The notes below the pieces were generated by a model. That model saw only the letters and a list, made by a program, of their open reading frames with translations. It searched no databases and was not told where the DNA came from. Of a stretch of 64,000 nucleotides of DNA, positions 27,501 to 36,407 are shown in pieces; position 1 is the first letter of the stretch; the number at the start of each line of letters is the position of its first letter. The position numbers and the translations under genes are program-made. This DNA comes from Watersipora subatra (taxonomy: Eukaryota > Bryozoa > Gymnolaemata > Cheilostomatida > Watersiporidae), in assembly GCF_963576615.1 (NCBI RefSeq), contig NC_088708.1:25365191-25429190 (forward strand), read 5' to 3'.

Positions 27501-30500
27501 TGGTTCACTCTTTAAACTGTAGAATTGTGGTTGTGTCTTAGTTGAATGGAGGCAGCATTGCATCAGGAACTACGGAAATGCTCTCTGCAGCAGGTTTGTT
27601 AGAAATAACTTAAAATTTGACTCGTGCATATGCAGGTTATCTACCAAATAGCAGTGAAACTGGAATCTAAAAACTGGCCAATTGTGGTCTATCTCAGCCT
27701 TTCATCTAATTGTTCTTTTTGCTGCTCATGATGGCGACATTCAATTCAAAATATTATTTAAACAAAAAGTGCTTACATAATTATAGAATGTTTATGTTCA
27801 AAGACTAGTTCCTACTAGATATGTAATACGTGATTCTACCCACGCTAACTGAGCCTTACAACTAATAGAAACTAACTTAGTTATTTTATGAGAACCATTT
27901 ATTGATATCATTTTTGTTTAGTTAACTGGAGAAGAACTAATATCAGCTATTTATAGTAGGCTTAATTGCTCTTGCGTCATTATTATGTATTTAAAAATTT
28001 CATCACTCATAGGAAAAGGCTTTCTGGTAAACAATTATGGTGGAGTGCATATTTCTACGTTTGTATGTAAATTATCCATGTATTTAAGATGCGATGTCTA
28101 AATGGACTTTGTTGTCCGTTTATTTGTTTGTCACAATAACACATTTTCTCTTGTCTTTCTCAGTTAATTGCCGCCAACCGGACTATGTTTGGTTGATTAG
28201 GTGGTGCTCTGAGGACGTCCTTCCCCTTGTAGTTATAATTACCTTTTTAGAGGTAAAACCAATATTTTCACATTTATTAGGATTTGTTACTTAACCAGTT
28301 AGATAATTACGGGAAACTTACAAGCCATCCATCATAATCTTGGGTGTGGTGTCAATGTTGTGTCTAGTATAGTATAACTGCCAATGGAACAATATTCCAT
28401 GAAATTATAAAAGCAGAACAAGATGTATACTATATACTCAGGTCTTCAAAAACAAAGTGATCTTCAGATGAAAGCTGTGATGGGTGTGTTATGATCGCTA
28501 GTGCCATAGTCATGGATGGATTTAGTTTTCATAGACTGATTTGCTTTGTTAGTTTCCTATCGTGTGAAGATAGTAACCCTTAGATGGCTGGGACTACACG
28601 AGTTAATAAAGAATGAAACATTTTATTGTAATGAAAGGAAAAAGATTAATTGAGATGTAAAATGTTACATTGTCCATGTTCCTAACCTAAAATCCATCCC
28701 TAGCATTTTATAGCTAGCATATGCCGTCACGTAACTGTTTAGTGTAAGGGCAATACGTATAGTGATTCCTGGTAGATGTAACATTTTCTTGAATAGGTAT
28801 GAGATCTATCTACTATCACAACCCTAAGAAAACTTGTGCGAGTGGTAATACTGTTGGGGAAAAACCGATGATTTCTTAGCATCATATTAAAACAACAAAT
28901 ATTAAAAACATTGTCCAAGGAATTAGACAAAGAAATAAAATCTTTAGACCAATTTTTTGAAAAATCTATCTAAGTTTAATGGAAAGTTTGATGTAATGTG
29001 GCTGTTTAGTACTTATCATGAAGAAGATAGCTAAAGTGTTGGGGACAAACTTCAAACTAATAAAACTGGAGATTCTGGTTGTGATAGTTACAGATAAATT
29101 ATACTAGTATTAAAATTTATGATGAATTCGGTAACTTAAAACTCACTTAAAACATAAATTAGGTTAGCTCTGTGTCTTTACCATGATTACCACCTATGTA
29201 CGAACAGTCTCTGGTAACGCCTCGGCTTCACTTCAATTAGCTAGCCCTAAACATAAAGGCCATGGGACAATAAAAATATTTTTTTATTGATCATAGCTGT
29301 ATTTTTGTGTATAGAATTTAGTTTTTAACATACTAATCGTATAATGTATTTATTTTAATCGGGCTTTTATTTTTACTTGTTATGCTTCTGACATGCAAAG
29401 TACAGTTCAGAACAGATGAACATCAAATGTTGAGACTCCACTAGATATCTTGAAATATGAAATAAAAATTGTCTTCTCTTTAATTGTAAACATTGAAAAA
29501 AGAGCAGATTACTCTTTTTTTAGTTATAGCTCATCAAACAAATTCTTGTCATAAGCATTACTCTAAAAATAGTTAACAAACGAGTCATAAATTTCCCTGA
29601 TATCTTTCCAAACATTATTCTCAGAGAATCTGCACATTCATCCATACAATTGAAATTCAATCATCATACTACTTAATTTTATGCCAGGTGTTATTCTGGG
29701 ATCCATTGCTCTCTGCTGTGCCAGGTGTGATTCTAGAGCTTTCTAGAGCTTTGTGTGATTCTAGAGCTTCTATTTTTTTAGGAGGACACAGACTGGGTGA
29801 AATACTGGTGCTCGCTGCAAAACTTGAAAATCAGTTGCTGGAATTCCCAGTTTGAAGCTGATGTCCAAGATCCATTGACAATGATTCCAGTTACGAAGGT
29901 GCGCAAAGTACACATTGTCAATTATAATCATTGTCAGATACAATTGCTCAACATACCATGACTGATGTTCAACTCAAGTTGGAAGCTGCATTAGCTCAAC
30001 AATTTTTTAATCCCTTTCACCATGACAGCCACAAATGTATAGGCATGTACAGCACAGGGCTGGCTAATAATGGCTTTCAACAGGAACCTTTGAATAGACC
30101 ATAAAAACTTTTGTGAAATGTTGATGCTTATTTATCAGAATCTGGGCTGGTATCCATGGGTATCCATGGACTCGTCAGAATCTGGGCTGGTATCTATGGG
30201 TATCCATGGACTCGTCAGAATCTGGGCTGGTATCCATGGACTCGTCAGAATCTGGGCTGGTATCCATGGGTATCCATGGACTCGTCAGAATTCAATAAAA
30301 CTTTTCATAAGTTTTAACCGAAACTCACTTTCTGCTGCAAATGTCAACAACAAAAAATAGATGGAATGTAGCTGTTCGCCATTTCAAGTTTTTTTTGCAA
30401 TTTAATCACAAAGTAATTATGCAAATTATGTACATTCTGAATGTAATCAAAATCTGATAGTTTCAAAGCAGTAAAAAATTTACCCAAATTATTTTCCAGT

Positions 30501-31706
30501 TACATACTGGAAGCATGTGTTTGTAATCCTTACTAACCAATGCATGAGCAGTTACTATAGTTTTACCTGTTGGTTCTACCTGTTTGGACATTTTTTAATT
30601 ACATCAAACTTTCCCAATTACCAGTTATGGATCCTAAGATAATGACAGTTATATATCACGCCTATTACACAAATGTGTGTAGATGTAGTTTAAAGGAGTG
30701 GAACAAAGCTAAATGAAGGACATGCATTCATTTTGCTGACACCAATACCCAACATCACCGAAATTGGCCACGAATGGACAAGGTTAAGCTACTAGCACCG
30801 AATATTGATTTTTGTCGCATCTAATATGCCATGCTCGACTTGTTAGTTCATAATTTTGACTTGTCCATGTTTAGCTTCATCCTCAGGGAATCGAGTGCGT
30901 CTAGTTGCCTTAAATAAACAAGCACAGATGCTAATACAATCACACAGCGTTTTTATTGTTTCAATTGTATCTAATTTGTTTAAGCGGAAGAAAACAAGTG
31001 GACATGGGCATTCATAGTGGAAGCAGATGTGTCTTCTTTAAAAGTAACTAGTTGCCTAGCTGCATGTATCTATTATTATGGTTCGCCTATCACCAATGCT
31101 GGAACTTACAATGAACATACATGTAGTTTCGTGGTTCAAGTCATGTTCGATTGTAGGAGTCTATAATAAGTGACATGGATCCAGGGCATGCAGAGAGAAG
31201 TCATTCCATCTACATAGAAAACCGAGCGCACAAGGATAGGTGGGAGCTTGCTGCTCAGACCGCCAGCAGTCTTGCTGACTGGTGGAGCGGACTCGAACAG
31301 CAGATGCTAGACCAAGGTTGGTACTAGACCATTGACTAGTCTCCTAGCTAACGCTTTGTTATATATCAACAAATAATATTTTTAAGTTTGTTTCCCTCAC
31401 ACCGCAAAAAGGTTATTTGCAAAATCGTTTACTGACGTCTTACTTATAGTTGTATGGCAACACGCATGCGAGACTTTGATGGAGATTCATCGAGACAAAG
31501 GCAAAGAAACGCCTTATCTCCTGCGTGAAAGACGAGCTGGTTCTCTCTATGACAAGACGAGAGTTAAGCGAGGCCAAAGGCTTCAACTCAGCGACCAAAC
31601 CGGGCAGGAAGACAGCCCGCTGACCCTCGCGTTTAAGAGGTACACCAAGGATAGCAAGGATGGTAGGAGTAGTCCCCTTGCCAGGAACAACAGCTGTCCA
31701 AAGTAG
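12433..31706 (+). CDS. RTKN: Rhotekin (RTKN-like Rho effector), complete 11-exon coding model
   Basis: Rhotekins bind GTP-loaded RhoA/B/C through an N-terminal HR1 domain and act on septins, cytokinesis and the cortex. Model: join(12433..12549, 16269..16519, 17897..18027, 18325..18445, 19866..20019, 20240..20268, 21108..21202, 23933..24036, 29782..29898, 31157..31316, 31450..31706), 1536 nt, 511 aa. Every intron is GT-AG and every phase joins without a break. Domains: HR1 about residues 40-105 (DHELYQKIDHEMRMRDG); anillin-homology/C2-like region about 125-325 (IRVPLMWKDTDHFKNKG, then EDLTIAS, then GRRLSGF); PH domain about 329-445 (GFLYVKEDTDWVKYWCSLQ, with helix residues near DWWSGLEQQ). After the PH domain comes the conserved GSLYDK segment and a short basic tail. 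Human RTKN and RTKN2 are somewhat longer (about 550-610 aa), mainly at the C-terminus. The first exon is the least certain, being placed by an ATG and a good donor rather than by similarity. Paralogue-level naming (RTKN versus RTKN2) cannot be decided here. Confidence 0.9.
16269..16519 (+). CDS. RTKN: RTKN exon 2 (HR1 domain)
   Basis: The acceptor ATTGCAG ends at 16268. The exon opens with the rhotekin HR1 signature (KIDHEMRMRDGSAKMLAAAK, then ALHTSNCRMEAYMEHLQ), the antiparallel coiled coil that contacts Rho-GTP. The donor was placed at AAAA|GTTAGT because it alone gives the phase (2) required by exon 3. Confidence 0.9.
16717..17142. mobile_element. CACTA-type MITE in RTKN intron 2
   Basis: Termini CACTATGTTTCCATGACGCT at the left and the inverse of CACTATGTTTTCATGACACG at the right, each followed inward by a GATTCGC-like motif. 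Both ends are flanked by TCT, a 3-bp duplication as expected for the CACTA/EnSpm group. No coding capacity. Confidence 0.65.
17897..18027 (+). CDS. RTKN: RTKN exon 3
   Basis: Acceptor CATTGTAG ends at 17896. It encodes CKAKVSISEIRVPLMWKDTD, one of the most conserved rhotekin segments and the start of the anillin-homology region. Donor GGCA|GTAAGA. Phase 2 in, phase 1 out. Confidence 0.92.
18325..18445 (+). CDS. RTKN: RTKN exon 4
   Basis: Acceptor ATATTCGCAG ends at 18324. It encodes YRRFTVFCMVRIGTDVYET followed by TTDVSFNDVITL, matching the rhotekin 'AVFCLLQIG ... TDISF' block. Donor CCCT|GTACGT. Phase 1 in, phase 2 out. Confidence 0.9.
19866..20019 (+). CDS. RTKN: RTKN exon 5
   Basis: Acceptor TTGTTATAG ends at 19865. 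It encodes HDFECQLQIYAYEHHEDLT and the basic VGRRLSGFNL stretch that corresponds to the 'GRSSGRR' segment of vertebrate rhotekins. Donor CCTG|GTAAGT. Phase 2 in, phase 0 out. Confidence 0.9.
20240..20268 (+). CDS. RTKN: RTKN exon 6 (29-nt microexon)
   Basis: Acceptor CTTTTGTAG ends at 20239; donor CC|GTAAGT. It encodes KESFDMQSLP. The exon is needed: exon 5 ends in phase 0 and exon 7 requires an incoming phase 2, which only this 29-nt exon supplies. Confidence 0.8.
20530..20670. repeat. 14-bp minisatellite, about 10 copies
   Basis: Head-to-tail copies of TTGATAGTTACTAC with A/C variants (GATAG/GACAG), in the RTKN intron just downstream of the microexon. Confidence 0.9.
21108..21202 (+). CDS. 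RTKN: RTKN exon 7
   Basis: Acceptor ACGCACAG ends at 21107. It encodes GPKFHLVAESTLKLSDAGD and SSFDL, aligning with the rhotekin 'GGPRYHLLAHTTLTL ... THDL' block. Donor CAAG|GTGTGT. Phase 2 in, phase 1 out. Confidence 0.9.
21583..22984. mobile_element. Non-autonomous TA-flanked DNA transposon, copy 2
   Basis: Left terminus CTGTAAAACCTGTGTTTGAA and right terminus (other strand) CCGTAAAACCTTTATTTGAA, flanked by TA on both sides. Internal segments match the copy at 3293-4621. It lies inside an RTKN intron and has no transposase. Confidence 0.7.
23933..24036 (+). CDS. RTKN: RTKN exon 8 (end of middle region, start of PH)
   Basis: Acceptor GCTTGCAG ends at 23932. It encodes LPLFGNFCCRFAVQPHCL then SGFLYVK, matching 'LPLYGSVCCRLAAQP' of vertebrate rhotekin and the first strand of the PH domain. 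Donor AAG|GTGAGT, phase 0 out. Confidence 0.92.
24345..24540 (-). mobile_element. tRNA-derived SINE in RTKN intron
   Basis: On the - strand: A-box-like TGGCGCAGTCGGTAG, B-box-like GAGTTCAATCCCTGC. Flanking body segments (AAAAATATTGCAC, ATTGTGCACATA, GATCTCTCA) are shared with the SINE at 61805-61990, defining a second SINE family distinct from the one at 1005. Confidence 0.65.
26163..27092. repeat. 16-bp minisatellite, about 58 copies, in RTKN intron 8
   Basis: Unit GAGCCTACTAATCGCC, with recurring variants at a few positions (GAGTCT, CTGCTAAT, ATCTCC, ACCTAC). A run of CTGCTAAT variants is clustered at about 26955-27060, which suggests local amplification. It is GC-richer than the surrounding intron. 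There are no spacers, so this is not a CRISPR array. Confidence 0.95.
29782..29898 (+). CDS. RTKN: RTKN exon 9 (PH domain core)
   Basis: Acceptor TTTTTTTAG ends at 29781. It encodes EDTDWVKYWCSLQNLKISC, then PLTMIPVTK: the W..... Y.C.L pattern of PH strands 2-4 and the 'PLLTIAVNKET' equivalent. Donor AAG|GTGCGC. Phase 0 on both sides. Confidence 0.9.
30136..30290. repeat. 40-bp tandem repeat, 4 copies
   Basis: Copies start CAGAATCTGGGCTGGTATCC; one copy lacks an internal 10-bp repeat (ATGGGTATCC) and is 30 bp. In RTKN intron 9. The open frame across it is a by-product of the repeat. Confidence 0.9.
31157..31316 (+). CDS. RTKN: RTKN exon 10 (PH domain end)
   Basis: Acceptor CGATTGTAG ends at 31156. 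It encodes FTLSI-like SHSIYIENRAHKDRWELAAQ and the C-terminal PH helix SLADWWSGLEQQMLDQ. Donor CAAG|GTTGGT. Phase 0 in, phase 1 out. Confidence 0.88.
31450..31706 (+). CDS. RTKN: RTKN exon 11 (C-terminus, stop at 31704-31706)
   Basis: Acceptor TACTTATAG ends at 31449. It encodes WQHACETLMEIHRDKGKETP (compare rhotekin 'WKQCCDELMKIE'), then AGSLYDKTRV (compare 'QGSLYHEMAI'), and a basic tail ending in NNSCPK and TAG. Phase 1 in. Confidence 0.9.
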
Positions 31707-31806
31707 TGAAAACACCTCTTCATTCATCACTTCCTATATTCATAAGTGAGAATTACGGTTGCTAGCTCATGCGACTCACATTCTACAAGATATTATTCAA
31801 AACATT

Positions 31807-31819
31807 TTTATTATTTATT
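31807..31819 (-). terminator. Candidate MYG1-A polyadenylation signals
   Basis: Two AATAAA hexamers on the - strand (31812-31807 and 31819-31814), about 290-300 nt past the MYG1-A stop. If used, the 3' UTR would overlap that of RTKN in antisense. Confidence 0.35.
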
Positions 31820-32037
31820 ATTGTACCAATAGTAGTGATATGTTTTTAGGTTTGTACAGAATGGGTTTACTACAGCTGTGTAATATTTACCTTATGTAAT
31901 ACAATTATACTTTATACGGTACAATTATGTAAAAATTTTATAATGAAACTTAATTTTTTTTTAGACATTTTAGCATAACCAACATGTACTCATAGCAATA
32001 ACACAAATCTTAAATTTAAGTACATCAGCTGTGTGTT

Positions 32038-32043
32038 AATAAA
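32038..32043 (+). terminator. Candidate RTKN polyadenylation signal
   Basis: AATAAA about 330 nt after the RTKN stop codon. Other signals cannot be excluded. Confidence 0.4.
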
Positions 32044-32105
32044 ACATGATGAGAAATACATGATGAGAGATACATGATACGCGTTGTTGACCCAGTGGAG
32101 TGACA

Positions 32106-32463
32106 TCATCTATCGCCTGCAATTCTTAGGCTTTCTAGTGCCATTGCAAGAGCACCTTCGTAGCTGGTATTTAGTCCCATGAAACAATTGGTATGGACAA
32201 ACAGGCATCCGGCAATGCCAGATATCCGTGACAGCTCCTCATTCTCTAAGCCGCCCCAACTAGCCGGCAAATCCATACGATTCTCGAAGCTCTCTTGACT
32301 GACTTGCACACACTGGATCTTGAATCTCTTAGAGCCACTTTTTTTTAACACATATTTAATAGGTACTTGCACAGACAGTTCCTTCTCGATTTCCTCAATA
32401 TGCTCCATCCACGGAACTGATTCATAAAAGAAAATTATCTCTCCACTCTTGTGAACATCATAC
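32106..32463 (-). CDS. MYG1: MYG1-A exon 2 (C-terminal domain)
   Basis: Starts at the acceptor with GTATGATGTTCAC (YDVHKSGEIIFFY) and ends ...SLRIAGDR-stop. About half of its residues differ from MYG1-B exon 2. The stop codon is only about 400 nt from the RTKN stop on the opposite strand. Confidence 0.9.
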
Positions 32464-35400
32464 CTAAAAATATACTTGCATTACTAGTTAACAAAAACAT
32501 GGCCACTATCTTTGTTTCAGTTAACTAACTGTTTACATATTTAACTGAAATGAGAGAGTCATCATCTGCACTGACTCTAAAAATTTGCTAATAAATGCTA
32601 AATCACTAACCTTGCACGAAAAAAAAAGAACCTTTTTTTAAGCAATTGTCTTACCACAACTACAATTTTTGACAACTCCAACGTTTATGGGCTGTTCATA
32701 ACTAATGAGTATGTTAAACTGTCATAACTGTCATGTACAACTTTTATCGTATTTTCTAAGTAAATCAGACACGCTGATTCCGATTTTGTACTCAAAATGA
32801 AGATTAGTCCATTAACTTTCAGAGTAATGAAGGCTTTTTTGCAGCGTTTTAATATCGGTCTCGAAAACAACACGATCGGCACAACAAGCTCCGCCCATAA
32901 ATACGTGACGTAACCTAGCTTTTTAGGAACAGAAGTTACGTAGGGATGTTTAGACCGATTTAGAATAATAGAGATGGGTGTTTTAAAATCCATTAATATC
33001 TAAATTCAGCCTTAAAAATAATCTCAGTCTTTTCTGAAAGGTAGATAAGCTATTTAACATCGCATGTTTAAAAAAGCGCGATAACAACGCTAGCTTGTGA
33101 TAAAACGGCGCTTTCTGAGCACATTTTTCTTGGCGTTCAGCCTATTTAAACATCAAGTAACAAGCTACGAGCAATTTTAAATAGTTTATACACCTTTCAT
33201 AAAAGACTGAGAATATTTTACAGGCTGGATTTAGATAATAATGGGTTTTATGACACCCATCTCTATTATTCTAAATCGGACTAAACATCTCTAATTTCCG
33301 TTCCTGAAAAAGCTAGGTTTCGTCATATATTTATGGGCGGAGCTTGTAATGCCGAAAGTGTTGTTTTCAAAACGGATATTGAAACGCTTTAAAAAAGCCT
33401 AAATGACTTTGAAGGTTAGTGAACCAATCATTATTTTGAGTACAAAATCGGAATCAGCGTGGCTGCTTTACCTAATAAATACAATAAAAGCTGTACGTGG
33501 CAGTTATGGTTTACGGCAAGGTATGATTGGATATGAAGGGGGATATGTTGTTATGGTGACAACTGAGACAGATGTCTAAATTTAATGCACATTTTGTAAC
33601 AGGGTTGGCTTGGTTTAAACCGAGTGGTTTAAACCAGTCCGAAAAAACCAGTTTTTATGGTTTTTTATTATTTTTTGTGAAAAACATAATATTTTAAGCT
33701 CCTAGTGGTTCATGTGCGGTAAAAATGCAATTATATGTAATTATCAGCTGTGGAAGTTTATTTAGGACACAGTAGTAAATTGATGGCAGAGCTCAAGTTG
33801 AAACTACATGAAATCCTAGCACAACAATGAATTAGTGTATTTCATTTTCAATTGGTTTTATCAAGTGATATGATGATCTCTTTACTGATGAAATATAAAA
33901 ACCATGTGAAATATACTAATCCAATCATCGTCTCTAATAATGAATTAATACTTTCTCAAGTCTGGCCAGTGAGAAAGGATTACTTATAATTAGAAGTTAA
34001 AACAATAAAATCCTTTTGGGCAAAAGCTTTAAGTTTGCAAACTAATATTTCTTCTATTGGGCACAAGCCAAAGTCGTTAGATGGTTAGAATTCAGTTTAT
34101 CGAGTTTGTTGTGTTTTGAAAGACAAAGGTTTTAAGGCAAAACGTAATAGGTGTGCTGTCGTAATGCGAGGTCACGCAGATAGGCTTAAAGCTCACGTAG
34201 CAAAATGTCAAGCTGAAAACACCAATTTAGACAGTGATGCTAACATTCAGGTGATCGAAGTTGAGTCATCTGCCACTGCTCCAAACACTAGCAATGCATC
34301 TACATTATGCTCTGCACTACCACACGACTAATCACTGGGATTAAAGTTCCTACTTATACCTAGAGCTGTATGTAAAATATTCACTTTATGTGATAAGATT
34401 TCTGCTCTGTATTTCATCGATCATGTTTGATTTAAGACTCATTCTTAAATTTCCATATGTTTTCTCTCTTTTTTCCCATAACAACTCCCACAGTACCATC
34501 TTTAACAGATGATTTCACATATGTATGTTCAATACTCAATCATGCAGCTATAATAAGTGATGTTAATTAGACTTAAAATTGCAAAAACCTTGGCAAAATT
34601 ATAAAAACCGGTTTAAACCATAAAAACCGGTTTAAACCATAAAAACCGGTTTAAACCAAAAAACCTGGTTTTTTCATAAAAACCGTGGTTTTTTCCAACC
34701 CTGTTTTGTAATCTACAACCCTAAATGATAAAAATGGGCCACATATAAGCGGTGAAATATTAAGCGGCAGAACAAGTACATGAAATAAACCTTGAAGGGA
34801 ATAAAACATCTTAGCTTAAACTTGAGTAATCAGCAAATACTTAGAGAAAGAGATAGAGTCACTCGATACATGTGCAGAAAGATACTTTAAAAAATACATG
34901 TATTTTATGTCAAGAGAATTATAGCCAACTTCAACACGAGTCACTTACCGACTTTTAACAGCTTGTTTAACGATGGAATAAGCAGGCAGCCATGATAATT
35001 GATAGTATGAGACTCGATCCATCATTTCTGCACCAACCAGCTCCATCGCCCGCTCAAACCTCTTCATCATTATCTCATCACTGATTTCTGCATTCCAAAA
35101 CGGGTTCAAGTTAGCCACTCTCTGACTGATAGTTGTTGTGACCTTGTATCGAGTAGTTCCATCAGTTTGAGATATTCCATTGTCGACAGCATCAATTTCT
35201 TCAATAAGGTTAGCATAGACTTTATCAGCAATTATCCCAACCAGCTCATCGGACAGCTTGTCTCCGCTCACTCCATTCCTCTCCATGAGATTTTTAATAA
35301 TTTCTCTGCCAAAATAAACGTAAACCAGCCCAGCACTGCTCAGTTTAGTTGTCCATGCCTTACTTGGATCAAGGGAATTGTAGGTCTCTTTAAACTCTCT

Positions 35401-35595
35401 CTGGTGGTGATCATACCTCCTTACAGCATGGTCAAACACGGCCCCAACATCTACTACTATATCACATTCAGCGAGTTTTTCTGGAGATCTTGTTCGAATC
35501 ACCTCAGCATTTCCAAATTCTTTTGTTTGTTTTAACATCCAAACAGCAAGAGCATCATCACAGTGAAAGTTGCCATTATGCGTTCCAATCTTCAT
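32106..35595 (-). CDS. MYG1: MYG1 exonuclease homologue, downstream tandem copy (MYG1-A)
   Basis: MYG1 (UPF0160) proteins are DHH-superfamily 3'-5' RNA exonucleases acting in mitochondria and nucleus/nucleolus. Model: complement(join(32106..32463, 34949..35595)), 1005 nt, 334 aa. The single intron has donor TCG|GTAAGT and acceptor TTTTTAG|G, with phase 2. Visible motifs: GTHNG at residues 4-8, HCDDALAVW 11-19, VVDVGAVFD 47-55, the DHH motif YDHHQ 61-65, EEIDAVDNGIS 132-142. The C-terminal exon carries the WGG.EN.EL...SGI.GC.FVH block, but the family's FIGG is FMGL and SGIPGC is SGIAGC, so this exon is drifting. The start is the ATG at 35595; an in-frame stop lies just upstream, and a TTTTTTTAG acceptor 11 nt before the ATG suggests a non-coding 5' exon. 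No targeting peptide is encoded. The intron holds two transposons. Confidence 0.9.
32713..33514. mobile_element. Foldback element in MYG1-A intron
   Basis: Two inverted arms of about 270 bp, 32713-32990 and 33253-33514, sharing stretches such as CTGATTCCGATTTTGTACTC and GGCGGAGCTTGT in opposite orientation, around a 260-bp middle. The open frame at 32685-32993 lies in the left arm and is not taken as a gene. Confidence 0.7.
33600..34703. mobile_element. hAT element (non-autonomous) in MYG1-A intron
   Basis: Ends CAGGGTTGG and CCAACCCTG, flanked by a perfect 8-bp duplication TTTTGTAA (33592-33599 and 34704-34711), the hallmark of hAT transposons. Near the right end there are three direct AAAAACCGGTTTAAACC copies, with related TTTAAACC motifs near the left end. 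A + strand remnant at about 34116-34331 (VMRGHADRLKAHVAKC) resembles the second half of a BED zinc finger from a hAT transposase; it has no ATG and lacks the first cysteine pair. Confidence 0.85.
34949..35595 (-). CDS. MYG1: MYG1-A exon 1 (DHH domain)
   Basis: 215 codons plus 2 nt. Positions 34983-35305 match MYG1-B base for base (offset 2151). The last dozen codons (AYSIVKQAVKSR) differ from B (GRTLVQDALEKR). Confidence 0.92.
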
Positions 35596-35836
35596 TCTTC
35601 ACATCTCTAAAAAAAGTGATAGCTATCATTTAACAAATAACAAAACCTAATTGTGCAGCGAAATGCTTGAATGTCAAACAAATCCCCATTGATAAGGACA
35701 ATAGAGAGCTGTTTGCATTATCTGCAGCAATAAGACTTGATAAGACTTGGGTTAAGTTTCTAGGCCACTAGGCATCCTAATACCTGCCAAATGAAAAAAA
35801 CAGTATGTGAAAGACATTATATTGACTTGCTCATAC

Positions 35837-35842
35837 TTTATT
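35837..35842 (-). terminator. Candidate MYG1-B polyadenylation signal
   Basis: AATAAA on the - strand about 200 nt after the MYG1-B stop and about 240 nt before the MYG1-A start, so the two copies are closely packed. Confidence 0.4.
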
Positions 35843-36043
35843 GAATATCGATATGGCAACTAAACAGTCAGTAATTATAAAAGCTCTCTATGTTAACAAA
35901 AACTGAACTTTACAATTCACTATAACAACTGCCGACATGAGAAAATTTATAAATTTTCAAAAAGATACAAAACAGTCAAGGCAATATACACAAGCTTTAT
36001 GATTTGTACAAAGATGTGTCCGAAACCATTCTTTCATATGACA

Positions 36044-36407
36044 TCAGTTCTGGGTAGCGATTCGCAAACTTTCAGTGGCCATTTTGAGCACACCTTGGTA
36101 GGTTTCATTGCCTCCAATGAAACCATTTGCATGTACAAACACGCATCCTGGGATACCAGTGAGCTCAGACAATTCATTGTCTCGCACTCCACACCAGTCA
36201 GCGGGGAGACTAAGACGGTTTTCAAAACTATCTGAGCGAACTGGAACGCATTGAACACGCCACCTCTTGTTGGTTGCATCCTCATAGAGCACATATTTGA
36301 CAGGCACTGATACACCTAGCTCCTCTTCAAGCGCCAGCATATGCTCCTTCCAGGGAATCCCTGTTTGCGGAAAGGAAATGATCTCTCCACTCTCATGTAC
36401 TTGATAC
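36044..36407 (-). CDS. MYG1: MYG1-B exon 2 (C-terminal domain)
   Basis: Begins YQVHESGEIISF and ends ...ESLRIATQN-stop. All hallmark residues of the family's C-terminal domain are kept, including IPWKEHM and RWRVQCVPV. Confidence 0.92.

Noticed and set aside
27542..27593. AG/GT-bounded 52-nt open stretch in RTKN intron 8 (would read LNGGSIASGTTEML...)
   Set aside because: 52 nt is not a multiple of 3; including it would throw exon 9 out of frame, while exon 8 joins exon 9 perfectly in the middle of the PH domain without it.
32685..32993. 102-codon - strand frame as a MYG1 exon
   Set aside because: It lies in one arm of a foldback element, with a diverged inverted copy at 33253-33514, and has no resemblance to MYG1.
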